From Kluyvera ascorbata_C (GTDB taxonomy: Bacteria; Pseudomonadota; Gammaproteobacteria; Enterobacterales; Enterobacteriaceae), in assembly GCF_044197065.1 (NCBI RefSeq), contig NZ_JBIQOI010000002.1:1084895-1148894 (forward strand): a DNA stretch of 64,000 nucleotides, read 5' to 3'. Below the pieces are notes generated by a model. It was not told the origin of the DNA. It saw only the letters and a program-made list of their open reading frames with translations, and did not search any database. Below are positions 18,387 through 26,484 of this stretch, in pieces (position 1 is the stretch's first letter; every line of letters begins with the position of its first letter). The position numbers and the translations under genes were made by a program.

Positions 18387-19457
18387 TTAATTCAGCAGCG
18401 TGACGGCGGCACCGTCGGTCAGGCGTTGCGCGCCCTCCGTGACGACACGTTCACCCGCGGTTAACCCCTGCGCGACAGCAAAGGTTTGTCCCTGCTGGCC
18501 GTCCAGCGTTAGACGGCGCTGCCCGGCCTTATTCTCTGGCGTCAACACCCAGCTAAAGTAGCCCTGCGCGTCCTGCTGGACCGCCGCCGCCGGGATCATC
18601 ACCCGCTCGGTCGCCACCTGCGGACGCAGCGTGACCGACACGTTACCGCCCGGCAGTAAACGGTGCTGAGGGTTAGCGAACTCCGCGCGCATCGTCACGC
18701 TGGCGGTGCGCGCATCAATTCGGTTGTCGACCGAGGTCAGCACGCCCTCTTCGCGCTGGCCGTCGAGGGTAATTTGCGCCCGCCACGCCGCCTTCAGCGC
18801 ACGGATATCCGCATGCTGCCCGGCTTTGGTGTAGAACGCCGACTCATCCAGCGCAAAGCTCACGCGGATCGGATCTAACTGCACCACGTCTGCCAGCACG
18901 CCGCTGGCCGGGTTAACCAGCGTCCCGACGTGAAACGCGCTATGGCCCATACGTCCGCTAACCGGCGCGGTAATGCGGGTATAGTCGAGGGTAATTTGCT
19001 GTACGGCAATGCGAGCTTTGGCTTGCTCGACGGCCGCCGCCGCTACGTCGCGCTGCATCTGCGCATTATCAACATCATTGCGGCTGATGGCCTGGCTGGT
19101 TTTCAGGCTCTGATAGCGCGAGAGCAACTGCTGTGCCTGACGCAGCGAGGCCTGCGCACTTTTCAGCTCCGCCTGCGCCAACGCTAACGCCGCGCGCGGT
19201 TGAGCGTCATCAAGGGTAAACAGGAGGTCACCTTTGTTGACCTCCTGTCCATCGTGGAAATGGCGCTTTACGATAGCGCCTTCGGTACGAGCGCGGATCT
19301 CAACGGCGTGAATAGCCTCTACGCGACCCGGCACCTGGCGTTCGGCGGCGTGCGGTGCCTGCTCGACGGTGATGACACGAACCGGTACCGACGCGAAAGC
19401 CGGTGCGCAGGCGGCCAGACCACAGGCCAACAGGGCGAGGCGAAAGGTTTTTTTCAT
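18387..19457 (-). CDS. RND efflux periplasmic adaptor protein
   Basis: Membrane fusion protein of 356 residues that links the RND permease to an outer-membrane channel. The signal peptide (MKKTFRLALLACGLAACAPAFA) contains cysteines but no clear lipobox, so lipoprotein status is uncertain. A lipoyl-like half (VEIRARTEGAIVKRHFHDGQ, later ITAPVSGRMG) brackets a coiled-coil hairpin of alternating Ala, Gln and Leu near 90-150. The ATG at 19457 follows AAGGA; an ATG 21 bases earlier is less likely. First gene of a two-gene operon with the permease. Confidence 0.9.
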   Translation of the reverse strand: MKKTFRLALLACGLAACAPAFASVPVRVITVEQAPHAAERQVPGRVEAIHAVEIRARTEGAIVKRHFHDGQEVNKGDLLFTLDDAQPRAALALAQAELKSAQASLRQAQQLLSRYQSLKTSQAISRNDVDNAQMQRDVAAAAVEQAKARIAVQQITLDYTRITAPVSGRMGHSAFHVGTLVNPASGVLADVVQLDPIRVSFALDESAFYTKAGQHADIRALKAAWRAQITLDGQREEGVLTSVDNRIDARTASVTMRAEFANPQHRLLPGGNVSVTLRPQVATERVMIPAAAVQQDAQGYFSWVLTPENKAGQRRLTLDGQQGQTFAVAQGLTAGERVVTEGAQRLTDGAAVTLLN

Positions 19458-19480
19458 GGGGAAATCCTTGCAGGGCAAGG

Positions 19481-19502
19481 CCCCTCTCCGGCTGGAGAGG
19501 GG
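19481..19502. terminator. GC-rich hairpin between P-type ATPase and efflux operon
   Basis: CCCCTCTCC-GGCT-GGAGAGGGG is a perfect nine-pair stem. It lies after the P-type ATPase stop and before the adaptor start, all on the minus strand. There is no T run on either side, so it may act as a weak terminator or an RNA-stabilising end rather than a standard terminator. Confidence 0.5.
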
Positions 19503-19510
19503 CTTATCAA

Positions 19511-22237
19511 TTACGATGTGGTTTTACGGAATCGGCGGGTCAGGCGTTTTTCCACTTCAACCACCAGGAACATCGCCACGCCAATCACCAGCGTGATACC
19601 CCAGTAGCGCAGCGGCAGCGCTTCAGTGCCGAACAGCGTCTGCATCAGCGGCAGGTAGATAATCGCCATCTGGAGCAGAAGCAGCACGCCGGTCACCAGC
19701 CAGATGCCTTTGTTCTTCAGCAGACCGCTATTCAGGGAGAAGCGGTCGCTGCTGCGGCAGTTAATCATGTAAACCCACTGCGCGGTCACCAGCATCTGTA
19801 ACAGCACGGTGCGTACGAACTCGGCGCTGTGGCCGCGCGGTGCCAGCCAGGCCTCAAGGATAAAGGCGGCAATGGCAATCATCGAGCCGACAAAGGCGAC
19901 GCGCCAGACGGCAAAGGCATCCATCACGTGCTGGCCGGTTTTACGCGGCGGACGGTTCATCACGTTACGCTCGGCGGCTTCAAACGCCAGACCGAAGGAG
20001 AGCGTGGCAGAGGTCGCCATGTTCATCCACAGAATCAACACCGGGGTGAGCGGGATGATGTTGCCCGCCAGCAGGGCGATGATAATCAGCAGCCCCTGCG
20101 CCAGGTTGGTCGGCATGATGAACAGAATCGTCTTCTTCAGGTTGTCGTAAACGCGACGCCCCTCTTTTACCGAACTGGCGATGGTCGCAAAGTTGTCGTC
20201 GGTCAGTACCATGTCGGCGGCCTCTTTGGTCACCTCGGTGCCTTTGATGCCCATCGCGATACCGACGTCTGCCTGACGCAGCGCGGGCGCATCGTTCACC
20301 CCGTCGCCGGTCATGCCGACGATTTCACCGTTCTCCTGCAACGCTTTCACCAAGCGCAGCTTATGCTCCGGGCTGGTACGCGCGAAGATGTCGTACTCCT
20401 GCGCCGCTTTTGCCAGCTCAGCGTCATCCATGTGCTCCAGCTGATAGCCGGTCATTGCTTCGCTGCTGTTGCGGATCCCCAGCATCTGGCCAATGCTCAT
20501 GGCGGTCTGCGGGTGATCGCCGGTGATCATTTTCACGCGGATGCCGGCATTCTGGCAGGTGTGGATCGCATCAACCGCTTCCGGACGCGGCGGGTCCATC
20601 ATCCCGGCAATGCCGAGGAAGATAAGGCCGTCCTGCAGGTCGCTGTGGTCGAGGGTTTTCGCCCCCGGCGCGGCCGGCTTGATGGCAGCGGCGACCATGC
20701 GCAGACCCTGGCTGGCAAAGCGCGCCATTTCCGCTTCCCAGTAGCTGCGCTCGAACGGGGCGATGCCGCGTGTAGTCTGCTGCTGCTGGCACAGGGCGAA
20801 GAGCACGTCCGGCGCACCGGTGACCATCACCACTTCTTCATCAGCAAGCTGGAAGTGGGTGGACATGTACTTGTACTGCGAGTCGAACGGGATCTTAGCA
20901 ATCAATTGGGTACGCAGCGGCTCAAGGTTGGCTTTGGCCGCCAGCACCTTCAGCGCGCCCTCGGTTGGACCGCCGGTAATGCCCCAGTGGCCCTGCGCAT
21001 CCTGAATCAACTGGCTGTCGTTGCACAGGTCGATGGTGCGCAGATAGGTCTCCAGCACGGTGTTCGGCTGTACGTTGACCGGCTCGTTGCTGCCTTCCAG
21101 GTAGATGCTGCCGTGCGGCTCGTAGCTGTTGCCGTCCACGCGGTAGCAGCTGTCGGCGGTGATAATCGCCTTCACGGTCATTTCATTCATGGTCAGGGTG
21201 CCGGTTTTATCCGAGCAGACCACGGTCATCGCGCCCAGGGTTTCAACGGTTGGCAGCTTGCGGATAATCGCCCGCTTACGCGCCATCGCCTGTACGCCCA
21301 GCGACAGAATAATCGAGATAATGGCTGGCAGCCCCTCAGGAACCGCTGCCACCGCGAGGCTAATCAGCGACAGCAGCAGCTCGCCCAACGGAATGTCGCG
21401 CAGCGCCATGCTGAAGACAAACAGCGCGCCCATCATCGCCAGGATAATGGCGAAAATCGCTTTGCCGAGCTTGTCCATCTGCACCAGCAGCGGCGTGCGG
21501 TGCTTTTCAATACCGGCCATCATCTGGTTGATGTGACCCAGCTCAGTCTCCTGCCCGGTCGCTACCACTACGCCCACGCCGCCACCGGCGCTGACGGTGG
21601 TGCCGGAGAACACCATGTTGGTACGGTCGCCGAGCGGCAGTTCGCCGTGCAACGCATCGGTGTGCTTGTCGACCACGGTAGATTCGCCGGTCAGAATCGC
21701 CTCTTCCACACGCAGGTTGTGCGCTTCAATCAGGCGCATGTCCGCCGGAATACGGTCACCCGCGCGCAGTACCACGATATCGCCGGGTACCAGCTCGGTG
21801 GTTGCCACCGTCTTATGGCTGCCGCCGCGGATGGCGCGCGCGTCGCTGGAAAGCATATTGCGAATGCTTTTCAGCGATTTTTCCGCGTTGCTCTCCTGAA
21901 TGTGACCAATCAGGGCGTTAATCACCGTCACGCCAAGAATGACAAAGGTATCGACCCAGTGGCCCATCACAGCGGTCAGCGCCGCTGCGGCCAGCAGGAC
22001 ATAAATCAGTACGTCGTTAAAGTGTGCAAGGAAGCGCAGCCACGCAGGCTTGCCTTTTTTCTCCGGCAGCGCGTTGGGGCCATAGGTGTTCAGACGCTCA
22101 GTCGCATCGTCCATGCTCAGGCCGTCAGGCTGGCTATTCAGCTGCGACAGCACCTGCTCGGTGGTCTGCTGGTAGGCGTGCTCATGTGGCCCATAGCCCG
22201 CGTGCGGGACATTTTTATTGTTCATCATTTTCGACAT
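19511..22237 (-). CDS. Type II P-type cation ATPase (Ca2+-ATPase-like)
   Basis: Inner-membrane ion pump of 908 residues, resembling SERCA/PacL-type calcium ATPases. TGES is at 183-186, PEGLP at 300-304 in helix M4, the phosphorylated Asp343 in SDKTGTLTM, and MTGDGVNDAPAL further on. The N-terminal cation ATPase domain and a C-terminal set of helices are both present, so it is full length. The ATG follows AAGGAAA. PEGLP favours Ca2+ or related divalent cations, but Na+ export is possible in this class. A 38-residue membrane peptide is encoded divergently 205 bases away. Confidence 0.9.
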   Translation of the reverse strand: MSKMMNNKNVPHAGYGPHEHAYQQTTEQVLSQLNSQPDGLSMDDATERLNTYGPNALPEKKGKPAWLRFLAHFNDVLIYVLLAAAALTAVMGHWVDTFVILGVTVINALIGHIQESNAEKSLKSIRNMLSSDARAIRGGSHKTVATTELVPGDIVVLRAGDRIPADMRLIEAHNLRVEEAILTGESTVVDKHTDALHGELPLGDRTNMVFSGTTVSAGGGVGVVVATGQETELGHINQMMAGIEKHRTPLLVQMDKLGKAIFAIILAMMGALFVFSMALRDIPLGELLLSLISLAVAAVPEGLPAIISIILSLGVQAMARKRAIIRKLPTVETLGAMTVVCSDKTGTLTMNEMTVKAIITADSCYRVDGNSYEPHGSIYLEGSNEPVNVQPNTVLETYLRTIDLCNDSQLIQDAQGHWGITGGPTEGALKVLAAKANLEPLRTQLIAKIPFDSQYKYMSTHFQLADEEVVMVTGAPDVLFALCQQQQTTRGIAPFERSYWEAEMARFASQGLRMVAAAIKPAAPGAKTLDHSDLQDGLIFLGIAGMMDPPRPEAVDAIHTCQNAGIRVKMITGDHPQTAMSIGQMLGIRNSSEAMTGYQLEHMDDAELAKAAQEYDIFARTSPEHKLRLVKALQENGEIVGMTGDGVNDAPALRQADVGIAMGIKGTEVTKEAADMVLTDDNFATIASSVKEGRRVYDNLKKTILFIMPTNLAQGLLIIIALLAGNIIPLTPVLILWMNMATSATLSFGLAFEAAERNVMNRPPRKTGQHVMDAFAVWRVAFVGSMIAIAAFILEAWLAPRGHSAEFVRTVLLQMLVTAQWVYMINCRSSDRFSLNSGLLKNKGIWLVTGVLLLLQMAIIYLPLMQTLFGTEALPLRYWGITLVIGVAMFLVVEVEKRLTRRFRKTTS

Positions 22238-22442
22238 GATAGGTTTCCTTTTAAATTCCTGCTAACGGAAAGCCTGAATTCACTTTCTGGCCAAGGCGAC
22301 GTCATTGAATAATATCGACGAGCAAAAAATTATTTATTTTGCCAAAATATTTTTTGCTTTTTAAATTTCAAAATGACATTAAGTTGATTTACTAATATTA
22401 ATATTACAGAATGTTCCTAAACCCCATCTAAACGAGGTCATT

Positions 22443-22559
22443 ATGTTTGGAATCTACAGAGGACGCCGTCTGGCGCTGTACATAGCGCTGGCTATCGTGA
22501 TTGCTACGCTGGTTGGATATAGTACTTATACTTTTGTAAAAATATTATCAGGGGCATGA
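22443..22559 (+). CDS. Small single-pass membrane peptide, 38 residues
   Basis: ATG at 22443 with GAGG six bases before it. The product opens MFGIYRGRRLALYIALA, has a basic N-terminus and one hydrophobic helix of about 20 residues, and ends VKILSGA. It is too short for ordinary gene calling. It stands alone in AT-rich DNA between a divergent P-type ATPase and an 82-residue membrane protein. Small single-helix peptides regulate P-type ATPases in several systems (KdpF with KdpB; sarcolipin and phospholamban with SERCA), so a modulator role is conceivable. That role is inference from position and topology only. It does not match any named small protein I can recall. Confidence 0.6.
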   Translation: MFGIYRGRRLALYIALAIVIATLVGYSTYTFVKILSGA

Positions 22560-22743
22560 CATTAATTTACGAAAGCTATATTTAATTTAAACCAGAACAT
22601 TATTTCACTTCTCGACATGCGATTATTATCGTAGGTCTGGTTATTTATTTTAATTACTCTATAAAAGGTTTGTTTAATTAGAAACATTGCGTTCCATTAA
22701 AAATTACCGGACAATAATATCTTTAACTAAAGATTAACATGAT

Positions 22744-22992
22744 ATGAAGCATCCGCTCGAATCCCTGATGACCGCCGCCGGTATTTTATTGCTGGCGTTT
22801 CTCTCCTGCCTGCTGATGCCTGCACCGTCGCTCGGGCTGACGCTGGCGCAGAAGATGGTTGAGACCTTCCATTTTATGGATCTGAGTCAGTTTTACACCG
22901 TGCTGTTTTGCGTGTGGTTTCTGGCGCTGGGGACGATTGAGTATCTGGTGATTCGCTACGTGTGGCGGCGCTGGTTTTCGCTGGCGGATTAA
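22744..22992 (+). CDS. Small inner-membrane protein, unknown function
   Basis: Protein of 82 residues with two clear hydrophobic segments (GILLLAFLSCLLMPAPSLGL and FYTVLFCVWFLALGTIEYLV), a short amphipathic part between them and a basic, aromatic end (RYVWRRWFSLAD). The ribosome site is weak. I do not recognise a function. Its regular composition and codon use argue for a real gene. It is followed by two REP-like repeats and then by ramA on the other strand. Confidence 0.7.
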   Translation: MKHPLESLMTAAGILLLAFLSCLLMPAPSLGLTLAQKMVETFHFMDLSQFYTVLFCVWFLALGTIEYLVIRYVWRRWFSLAD

Positions 22993-22995
22993 TTG

Positions 22996-23088
22996 CGGCG
23001 GTTTCCCGGCGTCGCTACGCTCGGCCGGGCTACGGGGCATGAGATTATTGGGTAGCCCGGGCGAGGCGTTTACGCCGACCCCGGGGCT
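22996..23088. repeat. Pair of REP-like palindromes
   Basis: Two units: CCCGGCGTCGCTACGCTCGG with CCGGGCTAC (about 23005-23034), and GTAGCCCGGGCGAGGCGTTT ending in CCCCGGGG (about 23052-23087). They lie between the 82-residue membrane protein and ramA, which converge here. They could act as a bidirectional RNA end. Confidence 0.75.
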
Positions 23089-23091
23089 GAA

Positions 23092-23439
23092 TCAATGCGT
23101 CTGTGGACGATGATTCTCTTTGCGGTAGGCACCCGGCGACTGATGGAACGTGCGAGTGAAAATGCGGGTAAAGGTTTGCTGGGAATCAAACCCATACTTC
23201 AGACAGATGTCATAAACCTTTTGATCGGTCGTACACAGCTCATCCGCCGCCAGATGAAGCTTCCGGTGGCGAATGTAACGACCCAAACTCTCCCCTTTGT
23301 GTTGCAGGAAAATGCGCTGTAAATGCCATTTCGAGTACCCTGCCCGACGGGCAATTTCATCAATGCGCAGTGGCTGATGCAGATTATCGTCAATCCATTC
23401 GACCAGTGTGTCGACAACCTGAGTGGCTAATTCGGTCAT
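23092..23439 (-). CDS. ramA: Multidrug-resistance activator RamA (AraC family)
   Basis: Short AraC/XylS activator of 115 residues that switches on acrAB, tolC and other stress genes. It consists of the two helix-turn-helix motifs alone, with no sensor domain, so its activity follows its abundance. Diagnostic stretches are VEWIDDNLHQPLRIDEIARR, GYSKWHLQRIFLQHKGESLG, YDICLKYGFDSQQTFTRIF and the end PGAYRKENH, nearly the same as Klebsiella and Enterobacter RamA. The ATG of MTELATQ at 23439 matches the family start. It lies 34 bases after romA on the same strand, so both are read from the RamR-controlled promoter. Confidence 0.94.
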   Translation of the reverse strand: MTELATQVVDTLVEWIDDNLHQPLRIDEIARRAGYSKWHLQRIFLQHKGESLGRYIRHRKLHLAADELCTTDQKVYDICLKYGFDSQQTFTRIFTRTFHQSPGAYRKENHRPQTH

Positions 23440-23473
23440 ACACCCCTCCCCCTCGTTTATCTTCAGCCGGTGG

Positions 23474-24574
23474 TTATTCCCACCAGGCCCGGAATGTTTG
23501 TGTTGAGTCAGCAAGCCATACCGGCTCGCCCTGCATCGGCGTTAACAGCCGATACGCTTTGTCTTTGCTGGCCTGCACCAGACGTTTGTACGGGTCGTCC
23601 CAGGTATGCTTTGCCAGCACGAAGCGCCCGGCATGTCCTGGCAGCACGCGCTGGGCGTTGAGATCCACCGCCGCCTGCGCCGTTTGTTCCGGCATCATGT
23701 GGATGTAACGCCAGTCCTGGTCGTACTGACCGTCTTCCAGAATGGCGACATCAACGCGGCCAAACTGCTCGCCAATCGCTTTAAAGTGCGGGCCGTAGCC
23801 GGTATCGCCGCTGTAATAAATATTCTGCGTCGGCGTCACGAACATAAAGCTCGCCCACAGCGTCTGGTTGCGCTTCAGCCCTCGGCCGGAGAAGTGACGC
23901 GCAGGCAGCACGTGCACGCTCAGCGCGTCGCTAATGGTGACGCTCTCCTGCCAGTCGGCCTCGGTAATCACCTCATCTTTCATGCCCCAGTAACGCAGGT
24001 GGGAACCCACGCCCAGCGGCACCACGGCGCGTTTGATCTTCGGCATCAGCCCCTTGATGGTGGCGTAATCCAGGTGATCGTAATGATCGTGCGAGATAAT
24101 CAGCAGGTCTATCTCCGGCATGTTCTCGGCGTGCCACGGGTAGTTACCGGGAAACGCTTTGTTGAGAAAAGAGAACGGCGCGGCATAGCTGCTGAATACC
24201 GGGTCAATCAGAATGCGTTTACCCGAGAGCTGCAAATACCATGAGGAGTGGCCGAGCCAAATCATGGTGTCCTGCCCCAGCGGCAGGCTGGCGAGATCGG
24301 TCGGGACCATCGGCAGCGGCTGGTTTGGGCGAGCATTTTCACGTTTTGCGGTTAAAAACTCCCACCACGCCATCACCATGTTTTTGTCACCGGTAAAACC
24401 AGGCGTTGGCAAGGCGTTCTGGAACGCGCCGTCACGGTAATTCGGCGAACGTTCAATCTGACTTTTCTCAACCCCTTGCGGCGCCTGACCAAAACCGGCG
24501 TTCAGGACGAAGGGTAAACTTGCGGCACTGGCAATAAGCATGATGGCAACCACACTGATGATAAAAGGTTTCAT
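23474..24574 (-). CDS. romA: RomA, metallo-beta-lactamase-fold protein
   Basis: MBL-fold hydrolase of 366 residues encoded between ramR and ramA, as in Klebsiella and Enterobacter. The N-terminus (MKPFIISVVAIMLIASAASL) is a signal peptide or anchor. The metal-binding motif HDHYDHLD is at 162-169; later metal ligands lie in YYSGDTGYG and LPGHAGRF. Relatives include NAPE-phospholipase D-like enzymes; the physiological substrate is not established. The ATG at 24574 is preferred, with AGGG upstream; an ATG at 24646 sits inside the RamR operator and cannot be the true start. Confidence 0.9.
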   Translation of the reverse strand: MKPFIISVVAIMLIASAASLPFVLNAGFGQAPQGVEKSQIERSPNYRDGAFQNALPTPGFTGDKNMVMAWWEFLTAKRENARPNQPLPMVPTDLASLPLGQDTMIWLGHSSWYLQLSGKRILIDPVFSSYAAPFSFLNKAFPGNYPWHAENMPEIDLLIISHDHYDHLDYATIKGLMPKIKRAVVPLGVGSHLRYWGMKDEVITEADWQESVTISDALSVHVLPARHFSGRGLKRNQTLWASFMFVTPTQNIYYSGDTGYGPHFKAIGEQFGRVDVAILEDGQYDQDWRYIHMMPEQTAQAAVDLNAQRVLPGHAGRFVLAKHTWDDPYKRLVQASKDKAYRLLTPMQGEPVWLADSTQTFRAWWE

Positions 24575-24626
24575 ATCCTGACCCTGAACCGGCTTCATCC
24601 AGGAAGCCACACTAAAAAGGTTGATT

Positions 24627-24674
24627 ATGAGTGAGTAGGCACTCATTATAGAAAGGCGAGGAAAAAATCGTCAA
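24627..24674 (-). promoter_or_regulatory. romA-ramA promoter overlapped by RamR operator
   Basis: Reading the minus strand, TTGACG (24674-24669) and TATAAT (24650-24645) form a strong sigma-70 promoter with an 18-base spacer. The palindrome ATGAGTG-N6-CACTCAT (24627-24646) overlaps the -10 box. This matches the known RamR operator of Salmonella and Klebsiella in sequence and place, so bound RamR would block RNA polymerase. Confidence 0.88.
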
Positions 24675-24763
24675 GCAATTTTCAAAATTTGACAATCGAC
24701 GTTGAAGTCCCCGGGGTCGGCATGTTTCAATCACGTTTTTTACAGTCAGAGAGGTAAAGTGTA

Positions 24764-25339
24764 GTGGCTCGTCCGAAGAGTGAAGATAAAAAGCAAGCGT
24801 TACTGGAAGCTGCCACCAGCGCCATTGCCCAATCCGGCATTGCCGCATCGACTGCGCTGATTGCGCGCAGTGCGGGGGTTGCAGAGGGCACGCTGTTTCG
24901 CTATTTCGCCACCAAAGACGACCTGCTTAATGCGCTTTATCTGCATCTGAAAACCGGCCTGTGCGAAGCGATGAAAGACGGGCTGGTCGATACCGAATCA
25001 CCTAAAGAGTTCACCCATAGCATCTGGAACAGCTATATCGACTGGGGCGTACGTAACCCGACCGGTCACCACGCGCTACGCCGCATGGCGGTAAGCGAAA
25101 AAATCACCGAAGAGACCATCACCCAGGTCAGAGCGATGTTCCCGGAGCTGCAAAAGCTCTGCCAGCGTTCGGTGCGCCCGGTGTTTATGTCCGATGATTT
25201 TCGCGCCTTTGGTGACGCGCTGTTCCTGTCGCTGGCGGAAACCACCATTGAATTTGCCAGCCGCGAACCGCAGCGCGCCGATAAGCTCAAAGCGTTAGGC
25301 TTCGAAGCGATGTGGCTGGCCCTGGCCGAAGGTGACTAA
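24764..25339 (+). CDS. ramR: TetR-family repressor RamR
   Basis: Local repressor of romA-ramA; 191 residues. The N-terminal helix-turn-helix is typical (MARPKSEDKKQALLEAAT, then GVAEGTLFRYFATKDDLLN); the C-terminal part is the drug and bile-salt binding domain. It starts with GTG after GAGG. It is divergent from romA, with its operator in between. Loss of RamR is a known route to raised efflux in clinical strains; here the frame is complete. Its stop overlaps the start of ybdF by one base. Confidence 0.94.
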   Translation: MARPKSEDKKQALLEAATSAIAQSGIAASTALIARSAGVAEGTLFRYFATKDDLLNALYLHLKTGLCEAMKDGLVDTESPKEFTHSIWNSYIDWGVRNPTGHHALRRMAVSEKITEETITQVRAMFPELQKLCQRSVRPVFMSDDFRAFGDALFLSLAETTIEFASREPQRADKLKALGFEAMWLALAEGD

Positions 25340-25707
25340 TGGACGGTAAAACGCTGCATGAACGGGCGCACGAGTTTGCGCTGACCCTGCCCTTCTCCGA
25401 CATCTACTGGCCTTTCGGGCCGGAGTACGATGTTTTCACCGTGGAAGGCAAAATGTTTATGCTCAAGGCTTACCTGCGCGGCGAGCCTATCATCAACCTG
25501 AAGGTTGACCCGGAGCAATCGCTGCTGCACCAGGCCATCTACCCGCATATTAAGCCCGGCTACCACATGAACAAAAAGCACTGGATTTCGGTCTATCCGG
25601 GCGATGAAATCACCGTGAGCCTGCTCAACAGCCTGATTGAAGACTCGTGGAATCTGGTGGTCAATAAGCTGCCAAAACGGGTACAACAGCGCGTTCGCCC
25701 CGTCTGA
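25339..25707 (+). CDS. ybdF: MmcQ/YjbR-family protein YbdF
   Basis: Small protein of 122 residues with the double-wing DNA-binding-like fold of the MmcQ/YjbR family. Recognisable parts are YWPFGPEYDVFTVEGK, GEPIINLKVDPEQS and IKPGYHMNKKHWISVYPG. It closely resembles E. coli YbdF, which also lies next to nfsB. The start overlaps the ramR stop (TAATG), so it is probably co-translated with ramR. No biochemical role is known. Confidence 0.9.
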   Translation: MDGKTLHERAHEFALTLPFSDIYWPFGPEYDVFTVEGKMFMLKAYLRGEPIINLKVDPEQSLLHQAIYPHIKPGYHMNKKHWISVYPGDEITVSLLNSLIEDSWNLVVNKLPKRVQQRVRPV

Positions 25708-25829
25708 TTTTCTGCTAAATGCGATAAGTGTTATCGCATTTTCCACCCTTCTCATTTGTGACATGGCGCGGTAACCTTCCTGGATTCAACGCACCGATTC
25801 GCGGTGCCTTTAATCATTCAGGAGTGTTT

Positions 25830-26483
25830 ATGGATATCGTTTCCGTTGCTAAAGCGCGCTATTCCACCAAGGCCTTTGACGCCAGCAAAAAGCTGACTGC
25901 TGAGCAGGCTGCTGCTCTGAAAACCCTGCTGCGCTTTAGCCCGTCCAGCACCAACTCCCAGCCGTGGCACTTTATCGTTGCCAGCACCGACGAAGGCAAA
26001 GCGCGCGTGGCGAAATCCGCCGCGGGCGGCTACGTGTTCAATGAACGCAAAATGCTGGATGCTTCCCACGTGGTGGTGTTCTGCGCGAAAACCGCGATCG
26101 ACGATGCCTGGCTGGAAAAAGTGGTGGATCAGGAAGACGCAGATGGCCGTTTCGCCACCCCAGAAGCCAAAGCTGCTAACCATAAAGGCCGCACCTTCTT
26201 CGCCGACCTGCACCGTAAAGAACGCCATGACGACGCCCAGTGGGCTGCTAACCAGACCTACCTGAACGTGGGCAATTTCCTGCTGGCGATGGGCGCATTG
26301 GGCCTCGACGCCGTGCCAATCGAAGGTTTTGATGCAGAAATTCTGGATGCCGAGTTTGGTCTGAAAGAGAAAGGCTTCACCAGCCTGGTGGTGGTGCCGG
26401 TTGGGCATCACAGCGTGGAAGACTTCAACAAAGCGCTGCCAAAATCTCGCCTGCCGGAAGAAACGGTGATTACCGAGATTTGA
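25830..26483 (+). CDS. nfsB: Oxygen-insensitive NAD(P)H nitroreductase NfsB
   Basis: FMN-dependent enzyme of 217 residues that reduces nitroaromatics such as nitrofurazone and quinones using NADH or NADPH. The sequence follows E. coli NfsB closely: MDIVSVAKARYSTKAFD, FSPSSTNSQPWHFIVAST, KSAAGGYVFNERKMLDASHV, EGFDAEILDAEFGL and VVVPVGHHSVEDFNKALPKS. The ATG at 25830 has AGGAG just upstream; the longer open frame from 25728 is not used. Its loss gives nitrofuran resistance; the frame here is intact. Confidence 0.96.
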   Translation: MDIVSVAKARYSTKAFDASKKLTAEQAAALKTLLRFSPSSTNSQPWHFIVASTDEGKARVAKSAAGGYVFNERKMLDASHVVVFCAKTAIDDAWLEKVVDQEDADGRFATPEAKAANHKGRTFFADLHRKERHDDAQWAANQTYLNVGNFLLAMGALGLDAVPIEGFDAEILDAEFGLKEKGFTSLVVVPVGHHSVEDFNKALPKSRLPEETVITEI

Positions 26484-26484
26484 T

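Noticed and set aside
19829..22312. 827-codon open frame on the plus strand
   Set aside because: It lies antisense to the intact P-type ATPase; GC-rich codon bias leaves the opposite strand open. The product has no recognisable domains and is rich in Arg, His and Gln.
24675..24763. Possible small RNA (as described near ramA in Salmonella)
   Set aside because: No clear terminator or conserved segment can be recognised by eye in this gap; a partial REP-like CCCCGGGGTCGGCAT is all that stands out.
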